Assembly: GCF_003340565.1 (NCBI RefSeq)
Contig: NZ_QPLK01000009.1
Location: 62,001 to 126,000 of the forward strand
DNA from: Rhodovulum sp. 12E13
GTDB taxonomy: Bacteria; Pseudomonadota; Alphaproteobacteria; Rhodobacterales; Rhodobacteraceae
Reading direction: 5' to 3'
Length of the DNA stretch: 64,000 nucleotides
Shown: positions 34,598-43,085 of the stretch, piece by piece
Layout: the number at the start of each line of letters is the position of its first letter
How positions within the stretch are numbered: position 1 is the first letter of the stretch
The notes under the pieces: generated by a model
What the model saw: the letters and a program-made list of their open reading frames with translations, nothing else
Databases searched by the model: none
What the model was told of the DNA's origin: nothing
Program-made: the position numbers and the translations under genes

Positions 34598-34734
34598 CTT
34601 TCGTTAACGTATCGTGGCGTCACGTGGAATTTCAGCGCCGTGTCCGTGCCCGCCTCCCCCGAAATGGCGAGTGCAGATCGGCGAATACCGCACGTCATGC
34701 GCTCCTGCTATGGTTGTGTTCATCTTTCGTTAAC
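34598..34734 (+). promoter_or_regulatory. direct repeats upstream of the luxR locus
   Basis: CTTTCGTTAAC occurs at 34598-34608 and again at 34724-34734, the second copy 20 bases before the first gene of the locus. TTAAC resembles one half of the alphaproteobacterial CtrA site, and another TTAACC lies at 35719-35724 before luxI. The second half-sites at the standard spacing were not found, so this is tentative. Confidence 0.35.
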
Positions 34735-34754
34735 CTCTCGGGAAGCGTAGTGTC

Positions 34755-34958
34755 ATGCGAAACGACTGGATACTCGACGTGCTGACGGACCTGCGGACCT
34801 TCGCGCGCGACAACGGGCTGTTCGATCTCGCCGAGCGGCTCGACGACGCGCAACAGGTCGCGGTGGAAGAAATCGCCCGGCGGGAAAGGGTACGTCCGGT
34901 CGTGCTGGGGATGGGTGCGTTCGAGGGCGATGCGAAGGGAGTTCGAGACGGCATGTGA
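34755..34958 (+). CDS. small conserved-looking protein preceding luxR
   Basis: 67 residues, acidic helix-rich: MRNDWILDVLTDLRTFARDN, then LFDLAERLDDAQQVAVEEIARR. I recall similar small proteins before luxR genes in other Rhodobacterales, but no function is known to me. Its 3' end overlaps the start of luxR by about 29 bases in another frame, so translation may be coupled. The ATG has only a weak ribosome-binding site (GGGAAG). Coding is supported by amphipathic composition and position, not by a database match. Confidence 0.65.
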   Translation: MRNDWILDVLTDLRTFARDNGLFDLAERLDDAQQVAVEEIARRERVRPVVLGMGAFEGDAKGVRDGM

Positions 34959-35640
34959 GATCGTGCAGGCGGCCGACGATGTCGGCGGCCTGCAGCGCGC
35001 CACCGAGTCGCTGCGCGACGGGCTGGGCATCTCGCACGTCGTGTATCACTGGGTGAACAGCCGCGGCGAGCGGTTCGGCGCGGGCACCTACAGCCAGTCC
35101 TGGGTCGACCACTACCTCGAGCGCGACTACCTGCGCATGGACCCGGTGATCATCGGCTGCCTGCAGCGCTTCGATCCGGTCGACTGGAAGGAGCTCGACT
35201 GGTCGTCGCGCGCCGCGCGCACCATGCTGCAGGAGGCGGTGGAGTTCGGCGTCGGCCCGCAGGGCTACTCCATCCCGATCCGCGGGCCGGCGGGACAGTT
35301 CGCGCTGTTCACCACCGCGGACGGCTGCGACGACACCGCCTGGTCCCGGTTCATCGCCGAGAACCAGCGCGACCTCATCCTCACCGCGCACGAGTTCAAC
35401 CGGAAGGCGCTCGCATTCGAGCGCGACTTCGACATGCCGACGCCCACGCTCTCGCCGCGCGAGCTGGCCGCGATGACCCATATCGCCAAGGGGCTCAACC
35501 GCGCCCAGGCGGCGGCCGAGATGGACATCTCGGAGCATACGCTGCGGGTCTACATCGAGGCGGCACGGCACAAGCTGGGCGCGCTCAACACCACCCACGC
35601 GGTGGCCCGGGCGCTCTCGCGCGGCCTGATCGTGGTCTGA
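34930..35640 (+). CDS. LuxR family autoinducer-binding transcriptional regulator
   Basis: 236 residues. The N-terminal acyl-homoserine-lactone domain shows WVDHYLERDYLRMDPVI, with the conserved Trp, Tyr, Asp and Pro of the ligand pocket. The C-terminal LuxR helix-turn-helix is LSPRELAAMTHIAKGLNRAQ followed by DISEHTLRVYIEAARHKLG. It should bind the signal made by the LuxI homologue 117 bases downstream. The start may be the ATG at 34930 or a GTG at 34915; neither has a good ribosome-binding site, which fits coupling to the small upstream gene. Confidence 0.93.
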   Translation: MRREFETACEIVQAADDVGGLQRATESLRDGLGISHVVYHWVNSRGERFGAGTYSQSWVDHYLERDYLRMDPVIIGCLQRFDPVDWKELDWSSRAARTMLQEAVEFGVGPQGYSIPIRGPAGQFALFTTADGCDDTAWSRFIAENQRDLILTAHEFNRKALAFERDFDMPTPTLSPRELAAMTHIAKGLNRAQAAAEMDISEHTLRVYIEAARHKLGALNTTHAVARALSRGLIVV

Positions 35641-35756
35641 CCGGCGCGGCGCGTGTGCCGGTGAACTGGGGGTAAACGCCCCGCGCGCCGCAGTTCCGCT
35701 TCCGAAACGGTCGGTGGCTTAACCCTTTCCGCGTCCCGCCGGAAAGGAGCCCGCCC

Positions 35757-36410
35757 ATGCTGCGCTACGTCTATGCCCACGACCTCGCCCGCTTTCCCCG
35801 TCTCGCAGACACGATGTTCCGCGACCGCGCCGAGCAGTTCCGCACCCGCCTCGGCTGGGACGTCTCGGTCGACGCGCGCGGCTGGGAGCAGGACGATTAC
35901 GACGCGCTCGACCCGCTCTACGTGATCTGGGAGGCCCCCGACGGCACCCATGGCGGCTCGATGCGCTTCCTGCCGACGATCGGGCGCACGATGGTCAACG
36001 ACCACTTCGCCCACCTGACCGGCGGCGTGCGGATCGAGAGCCCCCTGATCTGGGAATGCACCCGGTTCTGCATATCGCCCCGGGCCGAGGGCCCGGCTGC
36101 GCGCAAGGCCGCCGCGGCGCTCGTGCTGGGCGCGGGCGAGATGATGGCACGGGCGGCGCTCGAACACTTCGTCGGCGTGTTCGACGGGCGGATGGAGCGG
36201 ATCTATCGCCTTTACGGGGTCGAGCCCGACGTGATCGGCGCGGCGGGCTTCGGCGCCGAGCGGATCGGCGTCGGCCTGTGGGAGATGAAGCCGGAGGCGT
36301 GGCCGAAGATCCTCGGTCGGCTCGGGATCGACCGGGCGACCTCGCTGCGGTGGGTCGCGCAGAGCTTCGGCGGCGCGGCCGCGCCTGCGCCCGAGTTGAA
36401 ATCGGCCTGA
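35757..36410 (+). CDS. acyl-homoserine-lactone synthase (LuxI family)
   Basis: 217 residues. It makes an N-acyl-homoserine lactone from S-adenosylmethionine and acyl-ACP. All invariant positions can be placed: Arg24 (FRDR), Phe28, Trp34, Asp46 and Asp49, Arg70 (GSMRFLPT), Phe84, Glu100 and Arg103 (WECTRF). A strong AAAGGAG precedes the ATG. TTAACC lies 33 bases upstream, and no convincing lux-box palindrome was found. It shares the strand and gene order of luxR, typical of a quorum-sensing pair. Confidence 0.95.
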   Translation: MLRYVYAHDLARFPRLADTMFRDRAEQFRTRLGWDVSVDARGWEQDDYDALDPLYVIWEAPDGTHGGSMRFLPTIGRTMVNDHFAHLTGGVRIESPLIWECTRFCISPRAEGPAARKAAAALVLGAGEMMARAALEHFVGVFDGRMERIYRLYGVEPDVIGAAGFGAERIGVGLWEMKPEAWPKILGRLGIDRATSLRWVAQSFGGAAAPAPELKSA

Positions 36411-36459
36411 GCCCACCGGGCGCTTCCGCCCCGGCCCTGCGCGGGATAGGGTCAGACGC

Positions 36460-38019
36460 ATGACCCTGCCCGCCGCCGCCCCCGACCTCGCCTTTTCCGA
36501 TGACCAGTCCGCCGCGTGGGACGCGATCGGCGCGGCGCTGTCGCGTGCGGGCGTCGATCTCGACGCCGGCGGCGTGACCCCGCGGGCCGAGGGGCGAGAC
36601 ACGGTGCTGGCGGTGATCGGCAAGGCGGGCTCGGGCAAGACGCTGCTGCTCGCCCGCCTCGCCGGCGCGCTGAAGGAGGTGGGCGTCGACGTGATCTCGG
36701 CCGAGTGGGAGGGACGGCGGCGCCGCGACCGCCGGACGCTGGCCATTCTCGCCCCGACGAACAAGGCGGCCTCGGTGCTGCGTGGGCGCGGGGTTCCGGC
36801 CACCACGATCCACCGCATCCTCTACACGCCCGTCTACGACCCCGAATACGAGAAGATCGCCGCATGGCTCGCGGGCGAGGGCGAGCGGCCCGAGACCGAG
36901 GCGTTGAGTGACGTCGCCCTCGACCGGGCGAAAGCGTTCTACGACCAGCACGCCTCGATCCCCGGCGCCCTTGCCGCCGCCGGCCTGCGCGGCTCCGACT
37001 TCATCACCGGCTGGAAGCGGCGGGAGGAGCCGCTCGACATCGGCCTCGTCGACGAGGCCTCGATGCTCGACGCGCGCGCCCTCGACGATCTGCGCGAGAT
37101 CTTCCCCACGCTGCTGCTCTTCGGGGATCCCGCGCAGCTCGCGCCCGTCAAGGGGGCGGGCGAGGGCGAGGCGCGCATGGTGTTCGAGGGCCTGCCCGAA
37201 CGGCGCAAGCTGATCCTGCACCGCATCCACCGGCAGGCGGGCGACAACCCGATCCTCGATCTCGCCCACGCGCTCGCCGACCCCGACCTGACGTTCGAGA
37301 CGTTCGAGCGGATGGTCGAGGACGCGGCGGCCGACGATCCGCGCGTCGAACTGGCGGGGCGGGTCGATTCCGACCTGATGGCGCGCTCGCCGGTTCTGGT
37401 CTGGCGCAACGCCACGCGAATCCGCCTGATCTCGGCGTTCCGGGCCGCCCACGGCGCCCCGGCCGACGAGCTGATCCCGGGCGAGCCGCTAATCTGCGAC
37501 GGGATCGAGCTGCCGCTCAAGCATCGCAAGAAGCGGCTCGACCTGGAGGCGCGCGGCCTGATCAAGGGCGCTCAGGTGGTCTATCTGGGCCCCGGGCGCA
37601 ACCCGGGTTTCGCCAGGCTGCACGTGATCGGGGCGGAAGACCCGCGCCTGTCGGTCGCGGCGATCATCCGCATCGAGAGCCCGGGCGAGGAAGAGCCGGT
37701 AATCCCCACCGCCGCACGAATGGGCGCGAGCTTTCTGCACGGCGCGGCGGTGACGATCCACAAGGCGCAGGGCTCGCAATGGCCCGATGTTCAGGTCTTC
37801 GCGCCCGATCTCTACGCCGCCGCCCGGGCTGGGCGAGTCGAGGCGGGCCAGCCGCTGTGGAAGCGCCTCGCCTATGTCGCGATCACCCGCGCCGAGGAGC
37901 GGCTGCTCTGGGTGCGCCGCTACGCGCTCGCCCGCCCGCGCACGGCGCTCGGCACCGGCGATCTGAAGGTTGAGCGGGCGCCGGCGCTCGCGCTGGATGC
38001 CCCGGAGGAGAAGGCATGA
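36460..38019 (+). CDS. RecD-like ATP-dependent DNA helicase (AAA family)
   Basis: 519 residues. Superfamily 1B helicase features are present: Walker A GKAGSGKTLLL (about residues 54-64), APTNKAASVLRGRGV (motif Ia), VDEASMLDARALDDL (Walker B), LFGDPAQLAPVKG (motif III), and near the C-terminus TIHKAQGSQWPDVQVF with YVAITRAEERLLWV (motifs V-VI). It lacks the long N-terminal part of RecD2 and has no RecB or RecC neighbours. Likely a repair or recombination helicase. The stop overlaps the next start by four bases. Confidence 0.9.
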   Translation: MTLPAAAPDLAFSDDQSAAWDAIGAALSRAGVDLDAGGVTPRAEGRDTVLAVIGKAGSGKTLLLARLAGALKEVGVDVISAEWEGRRRRDRRTLAILAPTNKAASVLRGRGVPATTIHRILYTPVYDPEYEKIAAWLAGEGERPETEALSDVALDRAKAFYDQHASIPGALAAAGLRGSDFITGWKRREEPLDIGLVDEASMLDARALDDLREIFPTLLLFGDPAQLAPVKGAGEGEARMVFEGLPERRKLILHRIHRQAGDNPILDLAHALADPDLTFETFERMVEDAAADDPRVELAGRVDSDLMARSPVLVWRNATRIRLISAFRAAHGAPADELIPGEPLICDGIELPLKHRKKRLDLEARGLIKGAQVVYLGPGRNPGFARLHVIGAEDPRLSVAAIIRIESPGEEEPVIPTAARMGASFLHGAAVTIHKAQGSQWPDVQVFAPDLYAAARAGRVEAGQPLWKRLAYVAITRAEERLLWVRRYALARPRTALGTGDLKVERAPALALDAPEEKA

Positions 38020-38747
38020 GCGGCACGATCCTCGTCACCGGCGCCTCCTCCGGCATCGGCGCTGCGGTCGCGCGTCGCTTCCTTGCCGAGGGCTGGCAGG
38101 TGGGCCTGTTCGCCCGCCGGGAGGCGGCGCTCCGCGAGGTGGCCGGGGCTGCGCCGGGCGCCCATGTGCTGCCGGGGGATGTCGCCGAGGCGCAGGCGGT
38201 GGAGGGCGCCGTGGCGCGGCTGGCGGGGGCGACGGGGCGCCTCGACGTGCTGTTCAACAATGCGGGCGTCTTCACCCCGCCCGGCCTGCCCGACGAGGTG
38301 CCGCTGGACGAGTGGGACCGGGCGATCGACGTCAACCTGCGCGGCATGGTGGTTGCGGCGCGCGCGGCCTTCGCGCAGATGCGGCAGCAGGCGCCGCAGG
38401 GCGGGCGGATCGTCAACAACGGCTCGATCTCGGCCCATGCCCCGCGCGAGGGGGCGGGACCCTACACGGTGACCAAGCACGCCGTCACGGGGCTGACGAA
38501 GCAGCTGTCGCTCGACGGTCGGTCCTTCGGCATCGCGGCAGGCCAGATCGACATCGGCAACGCGCGGACGGAGATCGTCGAGGGGATCGCGGCGCGCGCC
38601 CGCGCGGCCGGAGAGGCCGAGCCGCCGAGCTTCGACGTGGGAGAAGTGGCGCAGTCCGTCTGGATGATGGCGACGCTTCCGGCCGAGGCGAACGTGCTCT
38701 CGATGACCCTGATGGCGACCACGATGCCCTATGTGGGCCGCGGCTGA
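38016..38747 (+). CDS. short-chain dehydrogenase/reductase
   Basis: 243 residues, Rossmann fold. The cofactor loop is TGASSGIGAAVARRF, NNAG is seen at about residue 86, and the catalytic Ser is in NGSISA with Y-x3-K as YTVTK (about 149-153). The Arg after the nucleotide loop (FARREA) suggests NADP. The ATG overlaps the helicase stop (ATGA), so they are co-transcribed, though no functional link is apparent. The substrate is unknown. Confidence 0.9.
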   Translation: MSGTILVTGASSGIGAAVARRFLAEGWQVGLFARREAALREVAGAAPGAHVLPGDVAEAQAVEGAVARLAGATGRLDVLFNNAGVFTPPGLPDEVPLDEWDRAIDVNLRGMVVAARAAFAQMRQQAPQGGRIVNNGSISAHAPREGAGPYTVTKHAVTGLTKQLSLDGRSFGIAAGQIDIGNARTEIVEGIAARARAAGEAEPPSFDVGEVAQSVWMMATLPAEANVLSMTLMATTMPYVGRG

Positions 38748-38757
38748 GGGCCGGACG

Positions 38758-38882
38758 GGAAGGCGTTTCGAAACGCCTTCCGCGCGCTGCGTGCCGCCGG
38801 CCGCTGTCGCGACAGCGCTTGCCGTGTGCGGGCGGGTCGCGGCGCCGCAGGCGCGCACAACGCCCTTCGAAGGGCGTTGTGC
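38758..38882. terminator. two perfect palindromes between convergent operons
   Basis: A 24-base perfect palindrome (arm GGAAGGCGTTTC, 38758-38781) and a 28-base perfect palindrome (arm GCACAACGCCCTTC, 38855-38882) flank 73 bases between the SDR gene and the convergent Anbu gene. Both are centred on TTCGAA, which as RNA gives a stable stem with a small loop. Most likely one terminator for each direction. Confidence 0.7.
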
Positions 38883-38908
38883 CCGGCGCCACGCCGACCG
38901 GGCAAGGA

Positions 38909-39649
38909 TCACATCCCGTCGAGGTCGAAGGGGGGCAGCTGTGCGAAAGCCTTGCGCAGCGCCTCGCCCCAGCCCTCCGAGATCGCCGCGAAGTAGCTGT
39001 CGTTCGCCTCGATCCGCGCCTCGGGACCGCGGCGATAGCTGCCTTCGGCGTAGATCTGGAAATCGATCGGCATCCCAACGGACAGGTTGGCCTTGATGGT
39101 CGAGTCGAACGACACCAGCAGGAGCTTCACCGCCTCTGCGAAGGGCATGGACGGGTCGTAGGCCCGCACCAGGATCGGCCGGCCATACTTCGTCTCGCCG
39201 ATCTGGAAGAAGGGCGTGTCGGCCGAGGCCTCGATGAAATTGCCCTCCGGGTAGATCAGGAACAGCCGCGGCGGCCCGGGGCGGATCTGCCCGCCCACGA
39301 TCATCGTTGCGTTGAAGGCGCTCTCGGCCGCGGGGCCGTCGCCCCGGTTCTCGGCGATCACCTCGCGCAGGGTGCGGCCGATCTCGCGCGCCACCTGGAA
39401 CATCGAGGGCTGCTCGAGCACGCTCGGGTGCCGCTCGCCGGCCGCCTTCGACCGCTCCTCGAGCAGCGAGACGACGGCCTGCGTCGTGGCGAGGTTGCCG
39501 GCCGTCATCACCGTGACCAGCCGTTCGCCCGGCACCTCCCACGAGGCCATCTTGCGGAAGGTCGAGATGTTGTCGAGGCCCGCATTGGTGCGCGTGTCGG
39601 ACATGAACACGAGCCCCCGGTCCAGCCGCAACCCAACGCAGTAGGTCAT
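38909..39649 (-). CDS. Anbu, proteasome-like peptidase
   Basis: 246 residues. The N-terminus MTYCVGLRLDRGLVFMSDTR fits an Ntn hydrolase whose Thr2 becomes the nucleophile after Met removal; Asp18 and Lys33 match the proteasome catalytic set. Length and the segment AYDPSMPFAEAVKLLLVSFD match the Anbu (ancestral beta subunit) family, known to form ring- or spiral-like assemblies. A substrate is not established. It is last in a minus-strand set with transglutaminase-like, alpha-E and ATP-grasp genes. The start at 39649 leaves Thr in position 2. Confidence 0.92.
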   Translation of the reverse strand: MTYCVGLRLDRGLVFMSDTRTNAGLDNISTFRKMASWEVPGERLVTVMTAGNLATTQAVVSLLEERSKAAGERHPSVLEQPSMFQVAREIGRTLREVIAENRGDGPAAESAFNATMIVGGQIRPGPPRLFLIYPEGNFIEASADTPFFQIGETKYGRPILVRAYDPSMPFAEAVKLLLVSFDSTIKANLSVGMPIDFQIYAEGSYRRGPEARIEANDSYFAAISEGWGEALRKAFAQLPPFDLDGM

Positions 39650-39686
39650 CCCGCCCGCCTCCTTCCACGCAACGCCGGCCCGCGCC

Positions 39687-40493
39687 CTATTGCTGCTGCA
39701 CCTCGATCGAGACCGAGAGCGTCTCGTCCCCGCCGCCGCCGCCACGGACCCCGGTGACGGGCGCCGCCTCGGCATAGTCGAGACCGGTGGCGACCCGCAC
39801 GTAGCGCGCGTCTGGCGAGATGCCGTTGGAGATGTCGTAGCCCACCCAGCCGAGCGGGTCGACATGCACCTCGGCCCAGGCGTGGCTCGCGTCGTGGCGG
39901 ACCTGCCCCTCGACCATCAGGTAGCCCGAGACGTAGCGCGCGGGCGCTCCCAGCGCGCGCGCGCAGGCGAGAAAGATGTGGGCATGATCTTGGCAGACGC
40001 CGGCGCCGATTGCGATGGCCTCTTCCGCATCGGTATGGGAATGGGTGGCCCCGGTCTCGTAGGGCACGATCTCGCGGATGCGGGCGGAGAGCGCGTGGAA
40101 GCGCGCGATGTCGTCGTCGTGCTCGGCGGCGAGACCGCGGATCAGCGCGCGCACGCCGGCCCCCGGTCGGGTGCGCGGCGTCGACATGCGGAAGTACCAC
40201 AGCGGCACGAAGCCGGCGTGCTTGCCCACGACGCCGCCGGTATCGGCGGTTTCGACCTCGCCCTCCGACGTGATCGTCAGCGCGTGGCCGTCGCCCGAGA
40301 AGGACACGAGCATCACGTGGTTCATGTTGTGATCGTCGTAGTCGAGCTCGCGCTGGCCGCCCTCGACCGTCGTGCGCCAGGTCAGCACGGACTGGCCGAT
40401 CCGGCTCTTCGGGGTCAGCCGAAGCTGCTGCAGCCCGAAGGAGACCGGCCGCTCGTAGCCGTAGGTCGTGGTATGGTGGATCGAGAGGCGCAT
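39687..40493 (-). CDS. transglutaminase-like cysteine protease family protein
   Basis: 268 residues. An N-terminal beta domain (about 1-100, starting MRLSIHHTTTYGYERPV) precedes a transglutaminase core with the complete triad: Cys167 in GVCQDHAHIF, His204 in HAWAEVHV and Asp220 in GYDISNG. In this genomic setting such proteins are thought to cut or form an amide bond in a peptide made by the neighbouring ATP-grasp. The tail is Gly- and Gln-rich. Gaps are 37 bases to anbu and 4 bases to the alpha-E gene, so one operon. Confidence 0.92.
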   Translation of the reverse strand: MRLSIHHTTTYGYERPVSFGLQQLRLTPKSRIGQSVLTWRTTVEGGQRELDYDDHNMNHVMLVSFSGDGHALTITSEGEVETADTGGVVGKHAGFVPLWYFRMSTPRTRPGAGVRALIRGLAAEHDDDIARFHALSARIREIVPYETGATHSHTDAEEAIAIGAGVCQDHAHIFLACARALGAPARYVSGYLMVEGQVRHDASHAWAEVHVDPLGWVGYDISNGISPDARYVRVATGLDYAEAAPVTGVRGGGGGDETLSVSIEVQQQ

Positions 40494-40497
40494 CTGG

Positions 40498-41439
40498 TCA
40501 GCCGTAGAACCGGTAGTCGGTTTCGATCTGCGCCGCCAGCCCCGCGACGTCGGACAGGAAATCGAGGATGAACTCGTGCAGCCCCGCCTCGAAGATCGCC
40601 TCGGTCGAGGCCGCCGAGAGCCGCCCCAGTAGCGCCTCGACGAGAGCGTGGCCGGGATGGCGGGCGCCGTATTCCTTCTCGAGATAGCCCATGTTCGCCG
40701 CGATCTTGGCGGTGCAGAACGCCAGCGACCGCGGCATCCGCCCGTCGAGGATCAAGAACTGCGCGATGCCGAGCGGCGTGATCTCGGCCCCGTGAAGCCA
40801 GCGGAACGAGCGCAGGCCCCCGACCGAGCGCAGGATGTTCTCCCACTGCACGTTGTCGAGGGGCGAGCCGATCTGGCTGATCGAGGGCAGGAGCACGTAA
40901 TACTTCACGTCGAGGATGCGCGCGGTGTTGTCGGCGCGCTCGAGGAAGGTGCCGATGCGGGCGAAGTTGAAGATGTCGTTGCGCAGCATGGTGCCGTGCA
41001 GCGCGCCCCGCACGAGCGCCGATTGCTGGCGGATGGCGGCGAGCACCTCGGGCAGGTCGCGCTCGCGCACGGGACGGGCGAGCAGCCGCTTCGCCTCCAT
41101 CCAGCATTCGTTCGTCGCCTCCCAGACCTCGCGCGACAGGGCGGTGCGCACGAGGCGGGCGTTGTTCCGTGCCGCCTCGATGCAGGCCAGCACCGACGAC
41201 GGGTTGGCCGGGTCGCGCAGCAGGAAGTCGACCGCGTTGGCCTGGGTGACCGTGGCGTGCCGCTGCCCGTGGGCGGCGCGCGCCCCGGAGGCGTCGAGGA
41301 CGCTCGCCCATTCGTCGTCGGCGTTCGAGGCACGGGTGAGCGCGATGCGGAAGCCGGCCTCGATCAGGCGCGTCGTGTTCTCGCTCCGCTCGAGGTAGCG
41401 GAACATCCACAAAAGGCCCCCCGCGGTCTTGCCGAGCAT
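40498..41439 (-). CDS. alpha-E domain protein (DUF403)
   Basis: 313 residues, almost entirely helical. The opening MLGKTAGGLLWMFRYLERSE is diagnostic. Later landmarks are FLERADNTARILDVKYY and IAQFLILDGRMPRSLAFC. The activity is unknown; the family is always found with circularly permuted ATP-grasp and transglutaminase-like proteins. The ATG at 41439 has GGAGGCGCC just upstream. The frame runs on to 41694 but without family sequence. Confidence 0.92.
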   Translation of the reverse strand: MLGKTAGGLLWMFRYLERSENTTRLIEAGFRIALTRASNADDEWASVLDASGARAAHGQRHATVTQANAVDFLLRDPANPSSVLACIEAARNNARLVRTALSREVWEATNECWMEAKRLLARPVRERDLPEVLAAIRQQSALVRGALHGTMLRNDIFNFARIGTFLERADNTARILDVKYYVLLPSISQIGSPLDNVQWENILRSVGGLRSFRWLHGAEITPLGIAQFLILDGRMPRSLAFCTAKIAANMGYLEKEYGARHPGHALVEALLGRLSAASTEAIFEAGLHEFILDFLSDVAGLAAQIETDYRFYG

Positions 41440-41493
41440 CAGGCGCCTCCCCCCCGGCCGGGGGCTGCGACCCGGAGCGGCCCTTCGGGGAGG

Positions 41494-41512
41494 ATATTTG
41501 GAGCAAGAAGAA
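41494..41512 (+). repeat. 19-base intergenic element, copy 2
   Basis: ATATTTGGAGCAAGAAGAA lies in the 103-base gap between the ATP-grasp and alpha-E genes, antisense to them. Matches RTATTTGNNNCARRAAGAA. Confidence 0.75.
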
Positions 41513-41542
41513 GCCCGGAGCGGGGCAGGGGGGCGGGCACGG

Positions 41543-42970
41543 TCATTCTTCGAGCACCCATGTATCCTTGGTGCCGCCGCCCTGCGAGGAGTTGACGACG
41601 AGCGAGCCCTTCTTGAGCGCCACGCGGGTGAGGCCGCCGGGCGTGATGTCGATGCCCTTCGGGCTGACCAGGACGAAGGGGCGCAAATCGACATGGCGCG
41701 GCGCGAGACCGGCGCGCGTGAGCACGGGCACGGTGGAAAGCGCGAGCGTCGGCTGGGCGATGTAGTTGGCGGGCCGCGCCTGGAGCTTGGCGCGGAAGGC
41801 CGCGAGCTCCTTCTTCGAGGCGGCGGGGCCCACGAGCATGCCGTAGCCGCCCGAGCCGTGCACCTCCTTGACCACCAGCTCGGAGAGGTTGTCGAGCACG
41901 TATTTCAGCGCGTCGGGCTCCGAGCAGCGCCATGTCGGCACGTTGGGCAGAAGCGCCTTTTCGCCCGTGTAGAACTCCACGATGTCGGGCATGTAGGAAT
42001 AGATCGCCTTGTCGTCGGCGATGCCGGTGCCCGGCGCGTTGGCCAGCGTGATGCCGCCCGAGCGGTAGACGTCGAGGATGCCGGGCACGCCCAGCACGCT
42101 GTCGGGGCGGAAGTTGAGCGGGTCGAGGAAGGCGTCGTCGACCCTGCGATACAGCACGTCGATCGGCGTGAAGCCGCGGGTGGTGCGCATCGCGAGCCGC
42201 CCGTCGACCACGCGCAGGTCGCTGCCCTCGACCAGCTCGGCGCCGGCATGATCGGCGAGGAAGGAATGCTCGAAATAGGCCGAGTTGTGAATGCCGGGCG
42301 TGAGCACCGCGATCACCGGCCGGCCCGGGCAGCCCGCTGGCGCGCAGGCCGCGAGCGAGCGGGCGAGGCGCGTGGGATAGTCCTGCACCGGCTGCACGCG
42401 GATATGGCTGAAGAGTTCCGGGAACATCTGCAGCATCGTCTCGCGGTTCTCGAGCATGTAGCTGACGCCCGAGGGGGTGCGGGCGTTGTCCTCGAGCACG
42501 TAGAACTCGTCTTCGCCGGTGCGCACCAGATCGACGCCGACGATGTGGGTATAGACGTTGCCCGGCGGCGCGAGGCCGATCATCTGGGGCAGGAACGCCT
42601 CGTTGCGGGCGATCAGCCGCTCGGGAATGCGGCCGGCGCGCACGATCTCCTGCCGGTGGTAGATGTCGTACAGGAAGGCGTTGATCGCCCGCACGCGCTG
42701 CTCGATCCCGCGCGTCAGCCGCGCCCATTCGCGGCCCGAGATGATGCGGGGGACGACGTCGAACGGAATCAGCCGCTCGTCGGCCTCCTCCGCGCCGTAG
42801 ACGTTGAAGGTGATGCCCGTGCGGCGGAAGAACCTCTCGGCATCGGCCGCCTTGCGGCGCAGGCGCGCGATGTCCTCGCCGTCGAACCACGCGCAGTAGC
42901 CCGCGTAGGGTGGGCGCGGGGCCCCTCCCGGTGCGGCGAGTTCGTCGAAGAAGCGCGGGGCGTCGGACAT
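41543..42970 (-). CDS. circularly permuted type 2 ATP-grasp protein (DUF404/DUF407)
   Basis: 475 residues. Landmarks are GITFNVYGAEEADERLIPFD, RAINAFLYDIYHRQEI, VGVDLVRTGEDEFYVLEDN (metal-binding Glu and Asn of the ATP-grasp site), VHGSGGYGMLVGP and SQGGGTKDTWVLE. ATP-grasp enzymes link a carboxylate to an amine through an acyl phosphate; this family is predicted to make a small peptide or peptide tag. It leads the four-gene Anbu cluster. The next gene upstream (dtd) is 115 bases away, so the promoter could lie in that gap. Confidence 0.93.
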   Translation of the reverse strand: MSDAPRFFDELAAPGGAPRPPYAGYCAWFDGEDIARLRRKAADAERFFRRTGITFNVYGAEEADERLIPFDVVPRIISGREWARLTRGIEQRVRAINAFLYDIYHRQEIVRAGRIPERLIARNEAFLPQMIGLAPPGNVYTHIVGVDLVRTGEDEFYVLEDNARTPSGVSYMLENRETMLQMFPELFSHIRVQPVQDYPTRLARSLAACAPAGCPGRPVIAVLTPGIHNSAYFEHSFLADHAGAELVEGSDLRVVDGRLAMRTTRGFTPIDVLYRRVDDAFLDPLNFRPDSVLGVPGILDVYRSGGITLANAPGTGIADDKAIYSYMPDIVEFYTGEKALLPNVPTWRCSEPDALKYVLDNLSELVVKEVHGSGGYGMLVGPAASKKELAAFRAKLQARPANYIAQPTLALSTVPVLTRAGLAPRHVDLRPFVLVSPKGIDITPGGLTRVALKKGSLVVNSSQGGGTKDTWVLEE

Positions 42971-43085
42971 GGGAGCAGGTTGTCTTCGCTCGCGCCCGGC
43001 TGCAAGGCGCGCCTGATTTTCGGGCGGCGGTTGCCTGAGTGATGGGCGGTCGCGCGGGTGTCGTGCCCGTTTTGCGGGCGGTTGC

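Noticed and set aside
35641-35756. lux-box before the LuxI gene
   Set aside because: GGGGGTAAACGCCCC is a short imperfect dyad and does not match the usual 20-base lux-box layout.
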